In this document: piece by piece, positions 8,624 through 16,282 of the stretch
Layout of the letters: the number at the start of each line of letters is the position of its first letter
How positions within the stretch are numbered: the first letter of the stretch is position 1
Assembly: GCA_045804965.1 (NCBI GenBank)
Contig: JBJMMD010000004.1
Location: 62,001 to 126,000 of the forward strand
Reading direction: 5' to 3'
DNA from: CAVTUU01 sp045804965
Lineage (GTDB): Bacteria > Chloroflexota > Chloroflexia > Thermomicrobiales > UBA6265
DNA length: 64,000 bases
Position numbers and translations under genes: made by a program
Notes under the pieces: model-generated
What the model saw: only the letters and a program-made list of their open reading frames with translations
Database searches by the model: none
Told to the model about the DNA's origin: nothing

Positions 8624-9556
8624 ATGACAGATTCCATCGCGCACACGCCACCACGCCACGTCGCCGTCGCCGCGCCTTCGGCGTTGCCCGCCGCGCCATC
8701 CGAAACCGTCCCCGCCGGGGCGTCGATCCGGTTGCACAAGCTGGGCCGCCGCTTCGAAACGTCCGATGGCACACTCGACGCGATTCGCGAGATCGACCTC
8801 GCCGTCCGCGCCGGGGAGTTCTGCGTCATCGTCGGTCCCTCCGGCTGCGGGAAGACGACCCTGCTCCGGATCCTCGCCGGACTCGACCGTCCAACCGTGG
8901 GCACGATGGAATTGACCGGGCCGCGCGACCGCGCCCCGCGCAACGCGATGGTCTTCCAGGGCCGTTCGGTGTTCCCCTGGCTCACCGTCCGCCAAAACAT
9001 TGCCTATGGGCTCAAGCTTCGCGGCGTCGACCGCAAAACGCGCGGGGCCGAGACCGACCGCCTGATCAAGATGGTTGGCTTAGAACGGTTCGGCAGCGCC
9101 TATCCTCATCAGCTTTCGGAAGGGATGCGCCAACGGGTAGCGATAGCCCGGGCATTGGCCGTCGATCCCGATCTGCTCTTGATGGACGAACCGTTCGCCG
9201 CGCTCGACGAGCAGACGAGATTGCTCCTGCAAGAAGAGTTGCTCCGGATATGGGAAAACACCGGCAAGACTGTCGTTTTCGTCACTCACTCAATCGATGA
9301 GGCGTTGACCCTGGCCGACCGGATCGTCGTCATGTCCGCCCAGCCGGGCATGGTCAAAGCCATGATCCCCGTGCCGTTCCCGCGGCCGCGGGCGCTGACC
9401 GCCGTCCGCTCCGATCCAAAATTCGCCGAGCTCTTCACCCAGATCTGGGACTTGCTGCGGGTCGAGGTGATCGCCGCCCGCGGCGCCGCCGGAGAGACCT
9501 CTCCCCAGTGGGAAGAGGGTGGCGCGCAGCGCCGGGAGAGGGAGAAGGCCGAATGA
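8624..9556 (+). CDS. ABC transporter ATP-binding protein (SsuB/TauB type)
   Basis: The 310-aa ATPase has Walker A GPSGCGKTT at 71-79, signature LSEGMRQRVAIARA, Walker B LLLMDEPFAALD and the switch VTHSIDEA. The signature has LSEG where LSGG is usual, a change tolerated in this subfamily. The last ~25 residues (from about GETSPQWEEGG to the end) are encoded by a CCCTCTCCC-type dispersed repeat and do not look like family sequence. Its TGA overlaps the ATG of the permease gene (ATGA at 9553-9556), implying translational coupling. Confidence 0.92.
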   Translation: MTDSIAHTPPRHVAVAAPSALPAAPSETVPAGASIRLHKLGRRFETSDGTLDAIREIDLAVRAGEFCVIVGPSGCGKTTLLRILAGLDRPTVGTMELTGPRDRAPRNAMVFQGRSVFPWLTVRQNIAYGLKLRGVDRKTRGAETDRLIKMVGLERFGSAYPHQLSEGMRQRVAIARALAVDPDLLLMDEPFAALDEQTRLLLQEELLRIWENTGKTVVFVTHSIDEALTLADRIVVMSAQPGMVKAMIPVPFPRPRALTAVRSDPKFAELFTQIWDLLRVEVIAARGAAGETSPQWEEGGAQRREREKAE

Positions 9557-10317
9557 GACGCCGCCGGATTATCGAGCTGATCTTGACCTTCAGCGCCCCG
9601 ATCATCATCCTCGCGATTTGGGAAATCCTGTCGCGGACCGAGCGGATCGATCCCCTCTTCTGGCCGCCACCGTCCTCGCTGTGGGATACGACCGTCACCC
9701 TTGTCCGCGACCAGGGGCTGCTCACCGACATCCGCGTCAGCCTGATGCGGATCCTCGGCGGGTTCCTACTCGGCGCGGTGCCCGGGGTCATCCTGGGACT
9801 GGCGATGGGACTCTACTGGCCGGTGCGCGTGTTCATGATGCCGATCGCCTCCGCCATCTACGCGATCCCCAAGATCGCGATCCTGCCGCTCGTCATCATC
9901 GCCTTCGGCATCGGCGAAACCTCGAAAGTGGCGATCGTCGCGATGTCGATCTTCTTCCTCGTCGTGCTCAACACGATGAGCGGAGTGATGGAAATTGACC
10001 GTTCCTATCGCGATGTCGCTCGCAATTTCGGCGCGAGCCGGCGGCAACTTATTCTTACCGTCGCCTTCCCCGGTGCGCTGCCGGCGATCTTCACCGGACT
10101 GCGGCTGGCGCTCGGTTTCTCTCTGATCGTCATTGTCGGCACCGAATTCCTCGCCGCCAAGCGGGGCGTCGGCCACCTGATCTGGGAGAGCTATCAAACC
10201 CTCGCCATCCGCCGGATGTTCGTCGGGCTGATCGTGACCGGGCTCATGGGCTGGGCCCTCACCCTCGCCCTCGATCTCCTCGAACGGCTCGCCCTGCCCT
10301 GGAAACCGGTCGAATAG
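9553..10317 (+). CDS. ABC transporter permease (SsuC/TauC type)
   Basis: The 254-aa membrane protein has about six hydrophobic segments and the BPD_transp_1 EAA loop DVARNFGASRRQLILTV, which docks on the ATPase. The start is the ATG overlapping the ATPase stop; GGAGAAGG upstream fits. It completes the importer with the genes at 7433 and 8624. The prenyltransferase gene begins only 4 bp after its stop. Confidence 0.9.
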   Translation: MRRRRIIELILTFSAPIIILAIWEILSRTERIDPLFWPPPSSLWDTTVTLVRDQGLLTDIRVSLMRILGGFLLGAVPGVILGLAMGLYWPVRVFMMPIASAIYAIPKIAILPLVIIAFGIGETSKVAIVAMSIFFLVVLNTMSGVMEIDRSYRDVARNFGASRRQLILTVAFPGALPAIFTGLRLALGFSLIVIVGTEFLAAKRGVGHLIWESYQTLAIRRMFVGLIVTGLMGWALTLALDLLERLALPWKPVE

Positions 10318-10321
10318 GCGC

Positions 10322-11257
10322 ATGAGCAGCACCTTCGCATCCACGACGACAACGCCGAGCCGCTTCAGGATTTGGATCCAAGCGATCCGCTATTTCTCGT
10401 TCACCGCGTCGATCACCCCGATCGCCGCCGGTTCCGCCCTCGCCCTCTACGACCACACCTTCGACTGGTTGCTCTTGGTGCTCATGCTGCTCGCCTCGGT
10501 CGCCTGTCACGCGGGCGCGAACCTGGCGAACGACTACTACGACCACATCAAAGGAATCGACACCGCGGAATCGCTCGGCCCCAGCAAAGTCATCCAGCAG
10601 GGCCTCCTTACCTCCGCCGAGGTTAAGCGGGGGATGATCGTCGCCTTCGCGATCGCGACCGCGTTCGGGCTGATCATCGTTGCCGCCTCGAGCTGGGTGA
10701 TCCTCGTGCTCGCGCTCGCCAGCCTGGCAGTGGCGGTGCTCTACACCGGCGGGCCAAAACCGCTCGGCTACGTCGCGCTCGGCGAACTGACCGTTTTTCT
10801 CTTTATGGGGCCGGTCATGGTCGGCGGCGCCTACGCCGTGATGGCGAACAGACTGACCCTGCAGGCCGTGCTCGTCGCGATCCCGATCGGTCTCCTCGTC
10901 GCCGTCATTCTCCACGCCAACAACATCCGCGATATTCCGCTCGACCGGGCCGCCGGCAAGGTCACCCTAGCAACCCGCTTCGGTCGCCGGGCAGCAAATG
11001 ACGAGTACGTCGCCCTCGTCGCCGGCGCGTACTTAACGACCCTCGTTCTGATCGCGACCGATCTCGGGCTCTGGCCCGTGCTGCTAACCGGCATCACCGT
11101 CCCCGTGGCCGTTGAGCTCTGCCGCGTCGTCTTCACCGCCACCGATGTCCGCGAGCTCAATCTGCTGCTTCGCAAAACCGCCGGTCTCCACTTTCGGTTC
11201 GGCGCGTGCATGACCGTGGGCCTTGTGTTGAGCTCGATCGTGGAGCGGGTTTTTTGA
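10322..11257 (+). CDS. UbiA-superfamily prenyltransferase, MenA-like
   Basis: The 311-aa polytopic protein shows both Asp-rich motifs of UbiA enzymes: NDYYDHIKGID at about 76-86 (the Mg-prenyl-diphosphate site) and DIPLDRAAGKVTLATRFG. The second motif and NLANDYYD match MenA, which prenylates 1,4-dihydroxy-2-naphthoate in menaquinone synthesis, better than UbiA proper. It starts 4 bp after the ABC permease gene and is probably the last gene of that operon, an unusual partnership. A role in menaquinone synthesis is inferred; prenylation of an imported aromatic is the alternative. Confidence 0.8.
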   Translation: MSSTFASTTTTPSRFRIWIQAIRYFSFTASITPIAAGSALALYDHTFDWLLLVLMLLASVACHAGANLANDYYDHIKGIDTAESLGPSKVIQQGLLTSAEVKRGMIVAFAIATAFGLIIVAASSWVILVLALASLAVAVLYTGGPKPLGYVALGELTVFLFMGPVMVGGAYAVMANRLTLQAVLVAIPIGLLVAVILHANNIRDIPLDRAAGKVTLATRFGRRAANDEYVALVAGAYLTTLVLIATDLGLWPVLLTGITVPVAVELCRVVFTATDVRELNLLLRKTAGLHFRFGACMTVGLVLSSIVERVF

Positions 11258-11440
11258 TGGAGTTGGCGAGGTTTCCGATAAAAACGTACACGCCCACATT
11301 TGGAGGGGCGCGTGGCACGCGCCCTGGAGCCCGTTCGACCCGGTTCGGCATCTGCAACCGCCGCTGTGACCACGCGGGCGTGCGCCACACGCCCCTACGA
11401 TCCGCACCTTGCCACCCACACGCCGCCGGCCCTGGACAGC

Positions 11441-11500
11441 TCCCAGGCCCAAATCCACCCAGAGGAAAGTCTACAAACGACGAAGCCCTTCCAGGTCTGA
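11441..11500 (-). repeat. Dispersed repeat, CTGGAAGGGCTT...CTGGGTGG type (inverted copy)
   Basis: On the minus strand it reads CTGGAAGGGCTTCGTC and then CTCTGGGTGGATTTGGGCC, matching the plus-strand copies at 16182 and 17423. Confidence 0.55.
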
Positions 11501-11526
11501 GAACTCCCTCACCCGGCCTGCGGCCG

Positions 11527-11548
11527 CCCTCTCCCGTGCGCGAGAGGG
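11527..11548. repeat. Palindromic CCCTCTCCC repeat
   Basis: CCCTCTC (11527-11533) pairs with GAGAGGG (11542-11548), flanked by CTCACCCGGCCTGCGG. Confidence 0.55.
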
Positions 11549-11645
11549 GGCACGTGGAGCGGCCCCGAGGGAGGGCTTCGGCGGGTTCAGCGGGGGAAGG
11601 GTCCTTGAGGCCGGCGGCGCGGGCTGTTCCCGGAGACGTCGCCCG

Positions 11646-12509
11646 ATGAGGCGCGGCGTCATCATTGGCAGTAGTCTCGGCGCGGTGGCGATAGGCGCCG
11701 TCGCGGCGTACAAGGCGCGGTACATCAACCCCTACTCGCCCGTGCTCGAACGGATTTCGCTGCCGCTGCCGCCGGGGCACGAGGGGTTACACGGCTTGAC
11801 GATCGGCTTCCTCACCGACAGCCACGTCGGGCCGTTCTTTTCGCACGACGATCTCACCCGCGCAACCAAGTTGCTCGCGAGCGTGAAACCAGACCTGATT
11901 CTGCTCGGCGGGGATTACATCTCGGAATCGCCCCGGTTCATTGGACCCACCGTCGAGGTGCTGCGGGAACTGGTCCACGCCTCGTCCCACGGCGGCCTCG
12001 CGGTGATGGGCAATCATGACTTGAGCGTGTCGGAACCGAAAGTGACGGAAGCATTCAAGTCCGCCGGCATCCCGATCCTGCGCAACGCTGCCGCCCCGGT
12101 TGCGCACAACGGGGACACGCTCTGGATCGCCGGAGTCGACGAATCGCTGCTCGGCACCCCCGATCCGGCCAGAACCTTCGCCCAGATCCCGCCCGGCGCC
12201 GCCTGTCTCGCCGTCTGGCACGAGCCGTCGTTCGCCGAGCAAGTCGCCGCCCGCGGCGCGTTTGCCCAACTCTCCGGCCACACTCACGGCGGCCAAATTC
12301 GCCTCCCCGCCATCGGCCCGGTCGGTCTCCCCGCCGACGGCCGCTGCCACGTGATCGGCTTCAACACCGTTGCCGGCATGCCGGTCTACACCTCTCGCGG
12401 CGTCGGCGTCTACCGTCCCCCCATGCGGTTTCGTTGCCCGCCCGAGGTGACGCTGGTGACCTTGGTTGCGCCGGAGCGGTACCGAAACGCCGGTCACGAT
12501 CCCTCGTAG
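11646..12509 (+). CDS. Membrane-anchored metallophosphoesterase
   Basis: The 287-aa protein starts with an uncleaved anchor (GVIIGSSLGAVAIGAVAAY) and then has the full calcineurin-like metal set: TDSHVG (D-x-H), GGDYI, GNHD and SGHTHGGQ. The layout, including the late SRGVGVYRPPMRF, matches the YkuE/YaeI group, some of which act on lipid-linked phosphates (UDP-diacylglucosamine or lipid headgroups). Substrate is unknown. Its 3' end overlaps the convergent nucleotidyltransferase gene by 16 bp. Confidence 0.85.
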   Translation: MRRGVIIGSSLGAVAIGAVAAYKARYINPYSPVLERISLPLPPGHEGLHGLTIGFLTDSHVGPFFSHDDLTRATKLLASVKPDLILLGGDYISESPRFIGPTVEVLRELVHASSHGGLAVMGNHDLSVSEPKVTEAFKSAGIPILRNAAAPVAHNGDTLWIAGVDESLLGTPDPARTFAQIPPGAACLAVWHEPSFAEQVAARGAFAQLSGHTHGGQIRLPAIGPVGLPADGRCHVIGFNTVAGMPVYTSRGVGVYRPPMRFRCPPEVTLVTLVAPERYRNAGHDPS

Positions 12510-13297
12510 AGCTCGTCGACGGCTGCTAACAACTCCGCATCGTCAATCTCAAGACCCAATGGCGCGCCGAGCTCCCGTTCCGCTTCGGCCCAGACATAGC
12601 GCGTCCACGTCCAGAGCGCGCGACCGGCACGGCGCACCTCATCGCGTGTCGGCTCAACCGGCCAGGCTGCCGTGAGCAGATTCTGTTCATCGGGCGTCAG
12701 CAGCTGCTCGACGAAGCGGAAGCCGAAGGAGCGACGACCCCGCAGGCGCGCCAACAGTTCGTAGATCACGGGCAGCCGATAGGTGATCTCGCCAGCCGCG
12801 GACCAGCACGCCCCGCGCGCGTTGTGCGCGGCAAGGTAGATCTGACTGTCGACTTGGGCAACGATCTCGTCCCGCACCTCGTCGAGGGTGATCGTGGCGT
12901 CTTCCGGTTCCGCGGCCGCGACCATACCAGCCAGAACGCCGTCGAATTCCTTGACGATCCGGGCGCCCATCATTTCGGGCCAGGCGTCCAGCTCGTCCCG
13001 CCGGCGCACCGCGAAATCAACCCGCTGCCAGTTCGGACCAACCAGCGCTTTCATGTACCAGGTCTCCTGCGGAAACCAGAGCTTGATCTCGCCGAGGAGC
13101 GACATCAGCTCCCGTGATTTATAGACAACGTTCGCATAAGCCTCATCGGTCAGCCAAACATAGATATCGAGATCGGAGAAGTCGTCCGATGTCCCGCGCC
13201 CAAGCGACCCAGTGAAGAGCACCCCGAGCACATCCGGATCCACCAGCACCGCTTCCTCAAACCGCTCCAGCATCTCCCGCGACACCGCCCGGACCAT
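12494..13297 (-). CDS. Nucleotidyltransferase-domain protein, aminoglycoside-adenylyltransferase-like
   Basis: The 267-aa protein has the pol-beta-type active site GSLGRGTSDDFSDLDIYV near residues 29-46 (GS...DxD) and then a helical C-terminal domain. Size and layout resemble stand-alone ANT-type or kanamycin nucleotidyltransferase-like proteins, most of which have unknown substrates. The ATG at 13297 lies behind a weak GGAGGTGAAG. It should not be called a resistance gene on this evidence. Confidence 0.7.
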   Translation of the reverse strand: MVRAVSREMLERFEEAVLVDPDVLGVLFTGSLGRGTSDDFSDLDIYVWLTDEAYANVVYKSRELMSLLGEIKLWFPQETWYMKALVGPNWQRVDFAVRRRDELDAWPEMMGARIVKEFDGVLAGMVAAAEPEDATITLDEVRDEIVAQVDSQIYLAAHNARGACWSAAGEITYRLPVIYELLARLRGRRSFGFRFVEQLLTPDEQNLLTAAWPVEPTRDEVRRAGRALWTWTRYVWAEAERELGAPLGLEIDDAELLAAVDELYEGS

Positions 13298-13426
13298 TTG
13301 CGCTTCACCTCCGTCGTGGAACTATGCACACGCTTAACCAAGCCGTATACAACTGGTGAGGCTTTGGTAATGTATTTCCGAAACGTGTTCGCTTTTGACC
13401 CAAATGGGAAGTAAGCCAAAACCATT

Positions 13427-13747
13427 ATGCCGACAACGCTTGCGTTACCGCCTTAAGCCCAAACGGTCGTCGACCAGATCGTCGCGCGATTTCGTCCGCA
13501 GAAGATCATCCTCTTCGGCTCGCGTGCGGCTGGAAACGCACGGGAAGATAGCGATTACGATTTGCTCGTGGTGATGGAAACGAACAAGACCTTGATTCGC
13601 CAGGCAGGCGACATTGCCGTCGCTATTAATCATCACGTTCCAGTCGATGTTCTCGTCCGCAAGCCTGAACATATAGATTCACGGACCCCGGGAGACATCA
13701 TCCTTCGAGAGATTCTCAAGACCGGGATCGTCATCTATGAAGGCTGA
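13427..13747 (+). pseudogene. MNT-type minimal nucleotidyltransferase (HEPN partner) with in-frame stop
   Basis: The frame from ATG 13427 reads MPTTLALPP, hits TAA at 13454-13456, then continues AQTVVDQIVARFRPQKI into the intact active site GSRAAGNAREDSDYDLLV and a normal end at 13747. No ATG, GTG or TTG lies between the stop and the active site; the TTG at 13562 would remove it. So the gene is either inactivated by one nonsense change, needs readthrough, or uses a non-canonical start such as ACG. Its 3' end overlaps the HEPN gene by 11 bp, the normal arrangement of MNT/HEPN toxin-antitoxin pairs. Base composition is AT-richer than the surroundings. Confidence 0.7.
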
Positions 13748-14141
13748 AACCGAAAGCTGGGTTCAATTTGTTGAAACCGATTACATTCAAGTCCTAAACA
13801 ACTTTTCAGGACGCTTCGTGCCAGACGGCGTCTGTTATCACTCCCAACAATGCGTCGAAAAGTATCTGAAAGCTCTACTCGAAGAGAATGATCGACCGAT
13901 ACCGAAAACGCACGATCTCGGGAATCTTCTCGACAGAGTAAAAGATGTTCTTCCGGAGCTCGGAACTCTGACTGCAGAAATCGTTCGACTGAGCAACCTC
14001 CTGGTTGTCTCGCGCTATCCAACGGCAGAGGTGTTGCTCTCCGACCTAGCTGCGGAAGCAGAATCTTCAGATAATACTATGAGATCAGTGAGAAAAATCG
14101 TGCGCGCGAAACTTGGATTGCCAGAAGACCATGCGGCCTAA
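13737..14141 (+). CDS. HEPN-domain protein, putative toxin of an MNT/HEPN pair
   Basis: The 134-aa helical protein matches the HEPN (PF05168) pattern: CYHSQQCVEKYLKALLEEN followed by RPIPKTHDL, which supplies the Rx5H ribonuclease-type motif. The Tyr of the HepT RX4HXY motif is absent, so this is not the DUF86/HepT subtype. It overlaps the broken MNT gene. HEPN proteins of such pairs are usually RNases held by the MNT partner. If the MNT product is lost, the toxin must be weak, silent or independently controlled. Confidence 0.75.
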   Translation: MKAETESWVQFVETDYIQVLNNFSGRFVPDGVCYHSQQCVEKYLKALLEENDRPIPKTHDLGNLLDRVKDVLPELGTLTAEIVRLSNLLVVSRYPTAEVLLSDLAAEAESSDNTMRSVRKIVRAKLGLPEDHAA

Positions 14142-14151
14142 TCTGACACGA

Positions 14152-14514
14152 CTACCCCGCTGATTTCCCCACTCTTGCCATCAGCCCATCCGGATCATCA
14201 ACCTCCAACACGAGGCGCTTGTATCTTTCGCCTTCGAGTTCGATGACCACCACTCGGTCGTCTGTGCGGACGTTCCAGAAGGACCATTCCTTCTTGGCCC
14301 AAGACCAGAAGGTGCCGGCGGTGATTTTGCCGGGCCAGTAGGAGCCGGGCAGCTTGATCGATTTCCAACTACGGGGCGGCGCCGGAGATTGGACCGCGAC
14401 GCTCTTGATGTGGGCGAGGGGGATCGAGAGGTGGCGCTTCAATGTCCAGAAGCGATCCCAGCCGGTGAAGGCGATATCGAGTTTGCCGTCCTTGACGTCA
14501 ACGATGGTGGCCAT
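14152..14514 (-). CDS. Small hypothetical protein, PH-like
   Basis: The 120-aa protein is beta-rich and ends RYKRLVLEVDDPDGLMARV. The blocks LSIPLAHIKSVAV, GTFWSWAKKEWSFWNV and DDRVVVIELEGERYKRLVLEV resemble bacterial PH-domain proteins. The ATG at 14514 has GAGG 10 nt upstream. It is probably third in an operon with the genes at 14538 and 14915. Confidence 0.6.
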   Translation of the reverse strand: MATIVDVKDGKLDIAFTGWDRFWTLKRHLSIPLAHIKSVAVQSPAPPRSWKSIKLPGSYWPGKITAGTFWSWAKKEWSFWNVRTDDRVVVIELEGERYKRLVLEVDDPDGLMARVGKSAG

Positions 14515-14537
14515 ACTTAGGGAACCTCGTTGTCGAT

Positions 14538-14918
14538 TCAGCGGTGGTTGTAGAACTCGACCTGCCAGCGCCATTGCGAGCCATCGGGGGCATTCCACCA
14601 GGCGAGCAGCTTCCCGACTTCGCCGCCGGGGAGGATGACTAAGCAACCGAGATCACGCTCCTCCGGCCAGCGATCCTCCCGGAAAAGGTCACGCCCTTGC
14701 CGCGTGAGAAATGCGATCGGGCGCTCGGCGGTCCGTTCGAGCCGATTGGCGTAGGCGAGGAGCTCGCCCGATTCGGCGCGGACGTCGACGGCGAGGGCTG
14801 GTGGCGGGGCGTGCACGAGCAAGCGATCCGTTGCCGCCAACCGCCCGCGAGCGAAAAGGAGCCCGGTCGCGGCGGCGTCCGGATACCACAAATCCCAGAG
14901 TTCGATCGCACTGCTCAC
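14538..14918 (-). CDS. Conserved-looking hypothetical protein (126 aa)
   Basis: The product begins SSAIELWDLWYPDAAATG and ends LLAWWNAPDGSQWRWQVEF. It is Trp-rich at the C-terminus, has no signal peptide and no motif I recognise. Its ATG overlaps the stop of the upstream hydrolase gene (4-bp ATGA overlap), so the two are translationally coupled, which supports both reading frames. Confidence 0.65.
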   Translation of the reverse strand: MSSAIELWDLWYPDAAATGLLFARGRLAATDRLLVHAPPPALAVDVRAESGELLAYANRLERTAERPIAFLTRQGRDLFREDRWPEERDLGCLVILPGGEVGKLLAWWNAPDGSQWRWQVEFYNHR

Positions 14919-15826
14919 TCCTTGCCCTCCGTTCCACGAGGTTGTGCCTTGCGCTCGTGATCGGTAGTCGCTTCGATCTGCGAAGTCACCAGCGCGTTGA
15001 TCGGGGCGGCCGCGTCCCCGCCGAACGGATTGTTCGGACGGGAGCCGAGATGAACCATCTCTGTCCGCGCGTCCGGCAAGAGGGTTGCCAAGCGCTCGGC
15101 GGTGACGCGGGCGAGCGGGGTGGCGTCCTCACCAATCACTAGGAGCGCAGGGACGGAGATTGCCCGGAAGTCGGCGCGATCGACGGTGAACGAGTCGAGG
15201 GCGGGGATGATGCCCGCGAGCGCGCCGGCATGGCGGCGGACGGCGCCGAAGCGCGGTGTGCTGATCACCTGCCGCCAATTCGGACCCCAGCGGGGGATGA
15301 GGTAGCCGTCGAGCGCCGTGTCGGTGAGACCCTTGTAGGCGGCGTCGCCGACCTCGCGGTCGGAAGTGCGGGCCGCGGTGCGCGCCTGCGCCGCGTCAGG
15401 GGCGGAATCAATGTCGAGGATAGAAGCAACAGCCGGTTCGATCAGCATGAGCGATGCCACACGGTTAGGGGCGCGGCGGGCGAGCTCTAGCCCAGTCACG
15501 CCACCAAGCTCATGGCCGACGAGATGAACTTGGGTGATCCCTTCGGCGTCGAGAATCGCGAGCACGTCCTGGGCCAGCTCGCCGACGGTGTACCACTGGT
15601 TGGCAAGGGTCGCGCTCGCGCCATGACCGCGAGCGTCGGGCGCGATGATGCGATAGCGCTCGCCGAGCGCCTCCCGTTGGGCGGCGAAGGCTGAACGGTC
15701 GGCCAAAAGGCTGTGCAACATGACGATGGTAGGGGAATCGGGGTCGGCCGGAGCGCCGGGGTCGTAGGCGATGCGGGAATTGCCGCGCGTCGCGAATCTT
15801 GTTCCGCCCGGGCGTGGAGTGCTCAT
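14915..15826 (-). CDS. Alpha/beta-hydrolase-fold protein with a non-standard nucleophile elbow
   Basis: The 303-aa protein has the fold landmarks TIVMLHSLLADRS (oxyanion region), DARGHGAS and HLVGHELGGVTG. The nucleophile position in the elbow is Glu106 (GHELGG, codon GAG) where Ser or Asp is expected. The usual GAGH catalytic-His segment near the C-terminus reads LGSRPNNPF. Either it is a non-catalytic binder or it uses different chemistry. ATG 15826 (or GTG 15844) is the start; neither has a strong SD. It heads a coupled operon with 14538 and probably 14152. Confidence 0.75.
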   Translation of the reverse strand: MSTPRPGGTRFATRGNSRIAYDPGAPADPDSPTIVMLHSLLADRSAFAAQREALGERYRIIAPDARGHGASATLANQWYTVGELAQDVLAILDAEGITQVHLVGHELGGVTGLELARRAPNRVASLMLIEPAVASILDIDSAPDAAQARTAARTSDREVGDAAYKGLTDTALDGYLIPRWGPNWRQVISTPRFGAVRRHAGALAGIIPALDSFTVDRADFRAISVPALLVIGEDATPLARVTAERLATLLPDARTEMVHLGSRPNNPFGGDAAAPINALVTSQIEATTDHERKAQPRGTEGKE

Positions 15827-15936
15827 GGTGGGAGACAATACCACGCATCTTCAGCCGTAACGCTGAGCCGCCGCCCTGTCCTGCCACGCGATGTCGAGGC
15901 GTCTGGTTTTCTTCAAGACGGCAGTGGGAAGGCACA

Positions 15937-15963
15937 GATTCTTCGCTTTCGCTCAGAATGACG
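15937..15963 (+). repeat. Dispersed imperfect-palindrome repeat (GATTCTTCGCTTTCG... copy)
   Basis: Same family as 4595, 42534 and 53456; here ATTCT...AGAAT arms, a compensatory change relative to ATTCC...GGAAT. Confidence 0.6.
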
Positions 15964-16181
15964 GCGAGGGGTGCGCAGCATGACGGGCGGGGCGCCTTCG
16001 GTGTGCGATCCGGCATGACGACACGGTTTTCGTCGCCGGTCTTGCAGCCATGGGCGATGGATGCCATGCTGCCCGGAGTTTTAGGGGCGCCGGTTCCCCA
16101 GGTTGAAACCCTGGACCTACTAAGAACGAAGCCTCTCCGAGGCTACCGACAACTGGCCCCTGTCGTGGCGCCGTGCTCAGT

Positions 16182-16234
16182 CCTGGAAGGGCTTTGTCAT
16201 TCGTAACCTTCCCGCTGGGTGGTTTCAGCCCCGG
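16182..16234 (+). repeat. Dispersed repeat, CCTGGAAGGGCTTTGT...GGTTTCAGCCCC type
   Basis: Shares both ends with 17423 (CCTGGAAGAGCT ... GTTTTAGCCCC) and with the inverted copy at 11441. Confidence 0.6.
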
Positions 16235-16282
16235 GCACCGCCGGCGCCTGAATTGGACATTGAAGGAGACCACTAAAACCAC

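Larger units (their letters stand above)
11258..11645. other. Repeat-rich intergenic region
   Basis: No gene is visible. It carries GGCACGCGCC-type short palindromes, one inverted copy of the GGAAGGGCTT repeat (11441-11500) and a CCCTCTC/GAGAGGG palindrome (11527). Confidence 0.5.
15827..16282. other. Repeat-rich intergenic region
   Basis: No gene seen. It contains the repeats at 15937 and 16182, a CCCCAGGTTGAAACCCTGG hairpin near 16095, and the promoter region of the oxidoreductase, whose ATG follows GAAGGAGACC. Confidence 0.5.

Noticed and set aside
13562..13747. TTG-initiated 61-aa MNT protein
   Set aside because: It would lack the whole GS...DxD active site, so it is not a plausible functional start; kept as evidence of the broken frame instead.
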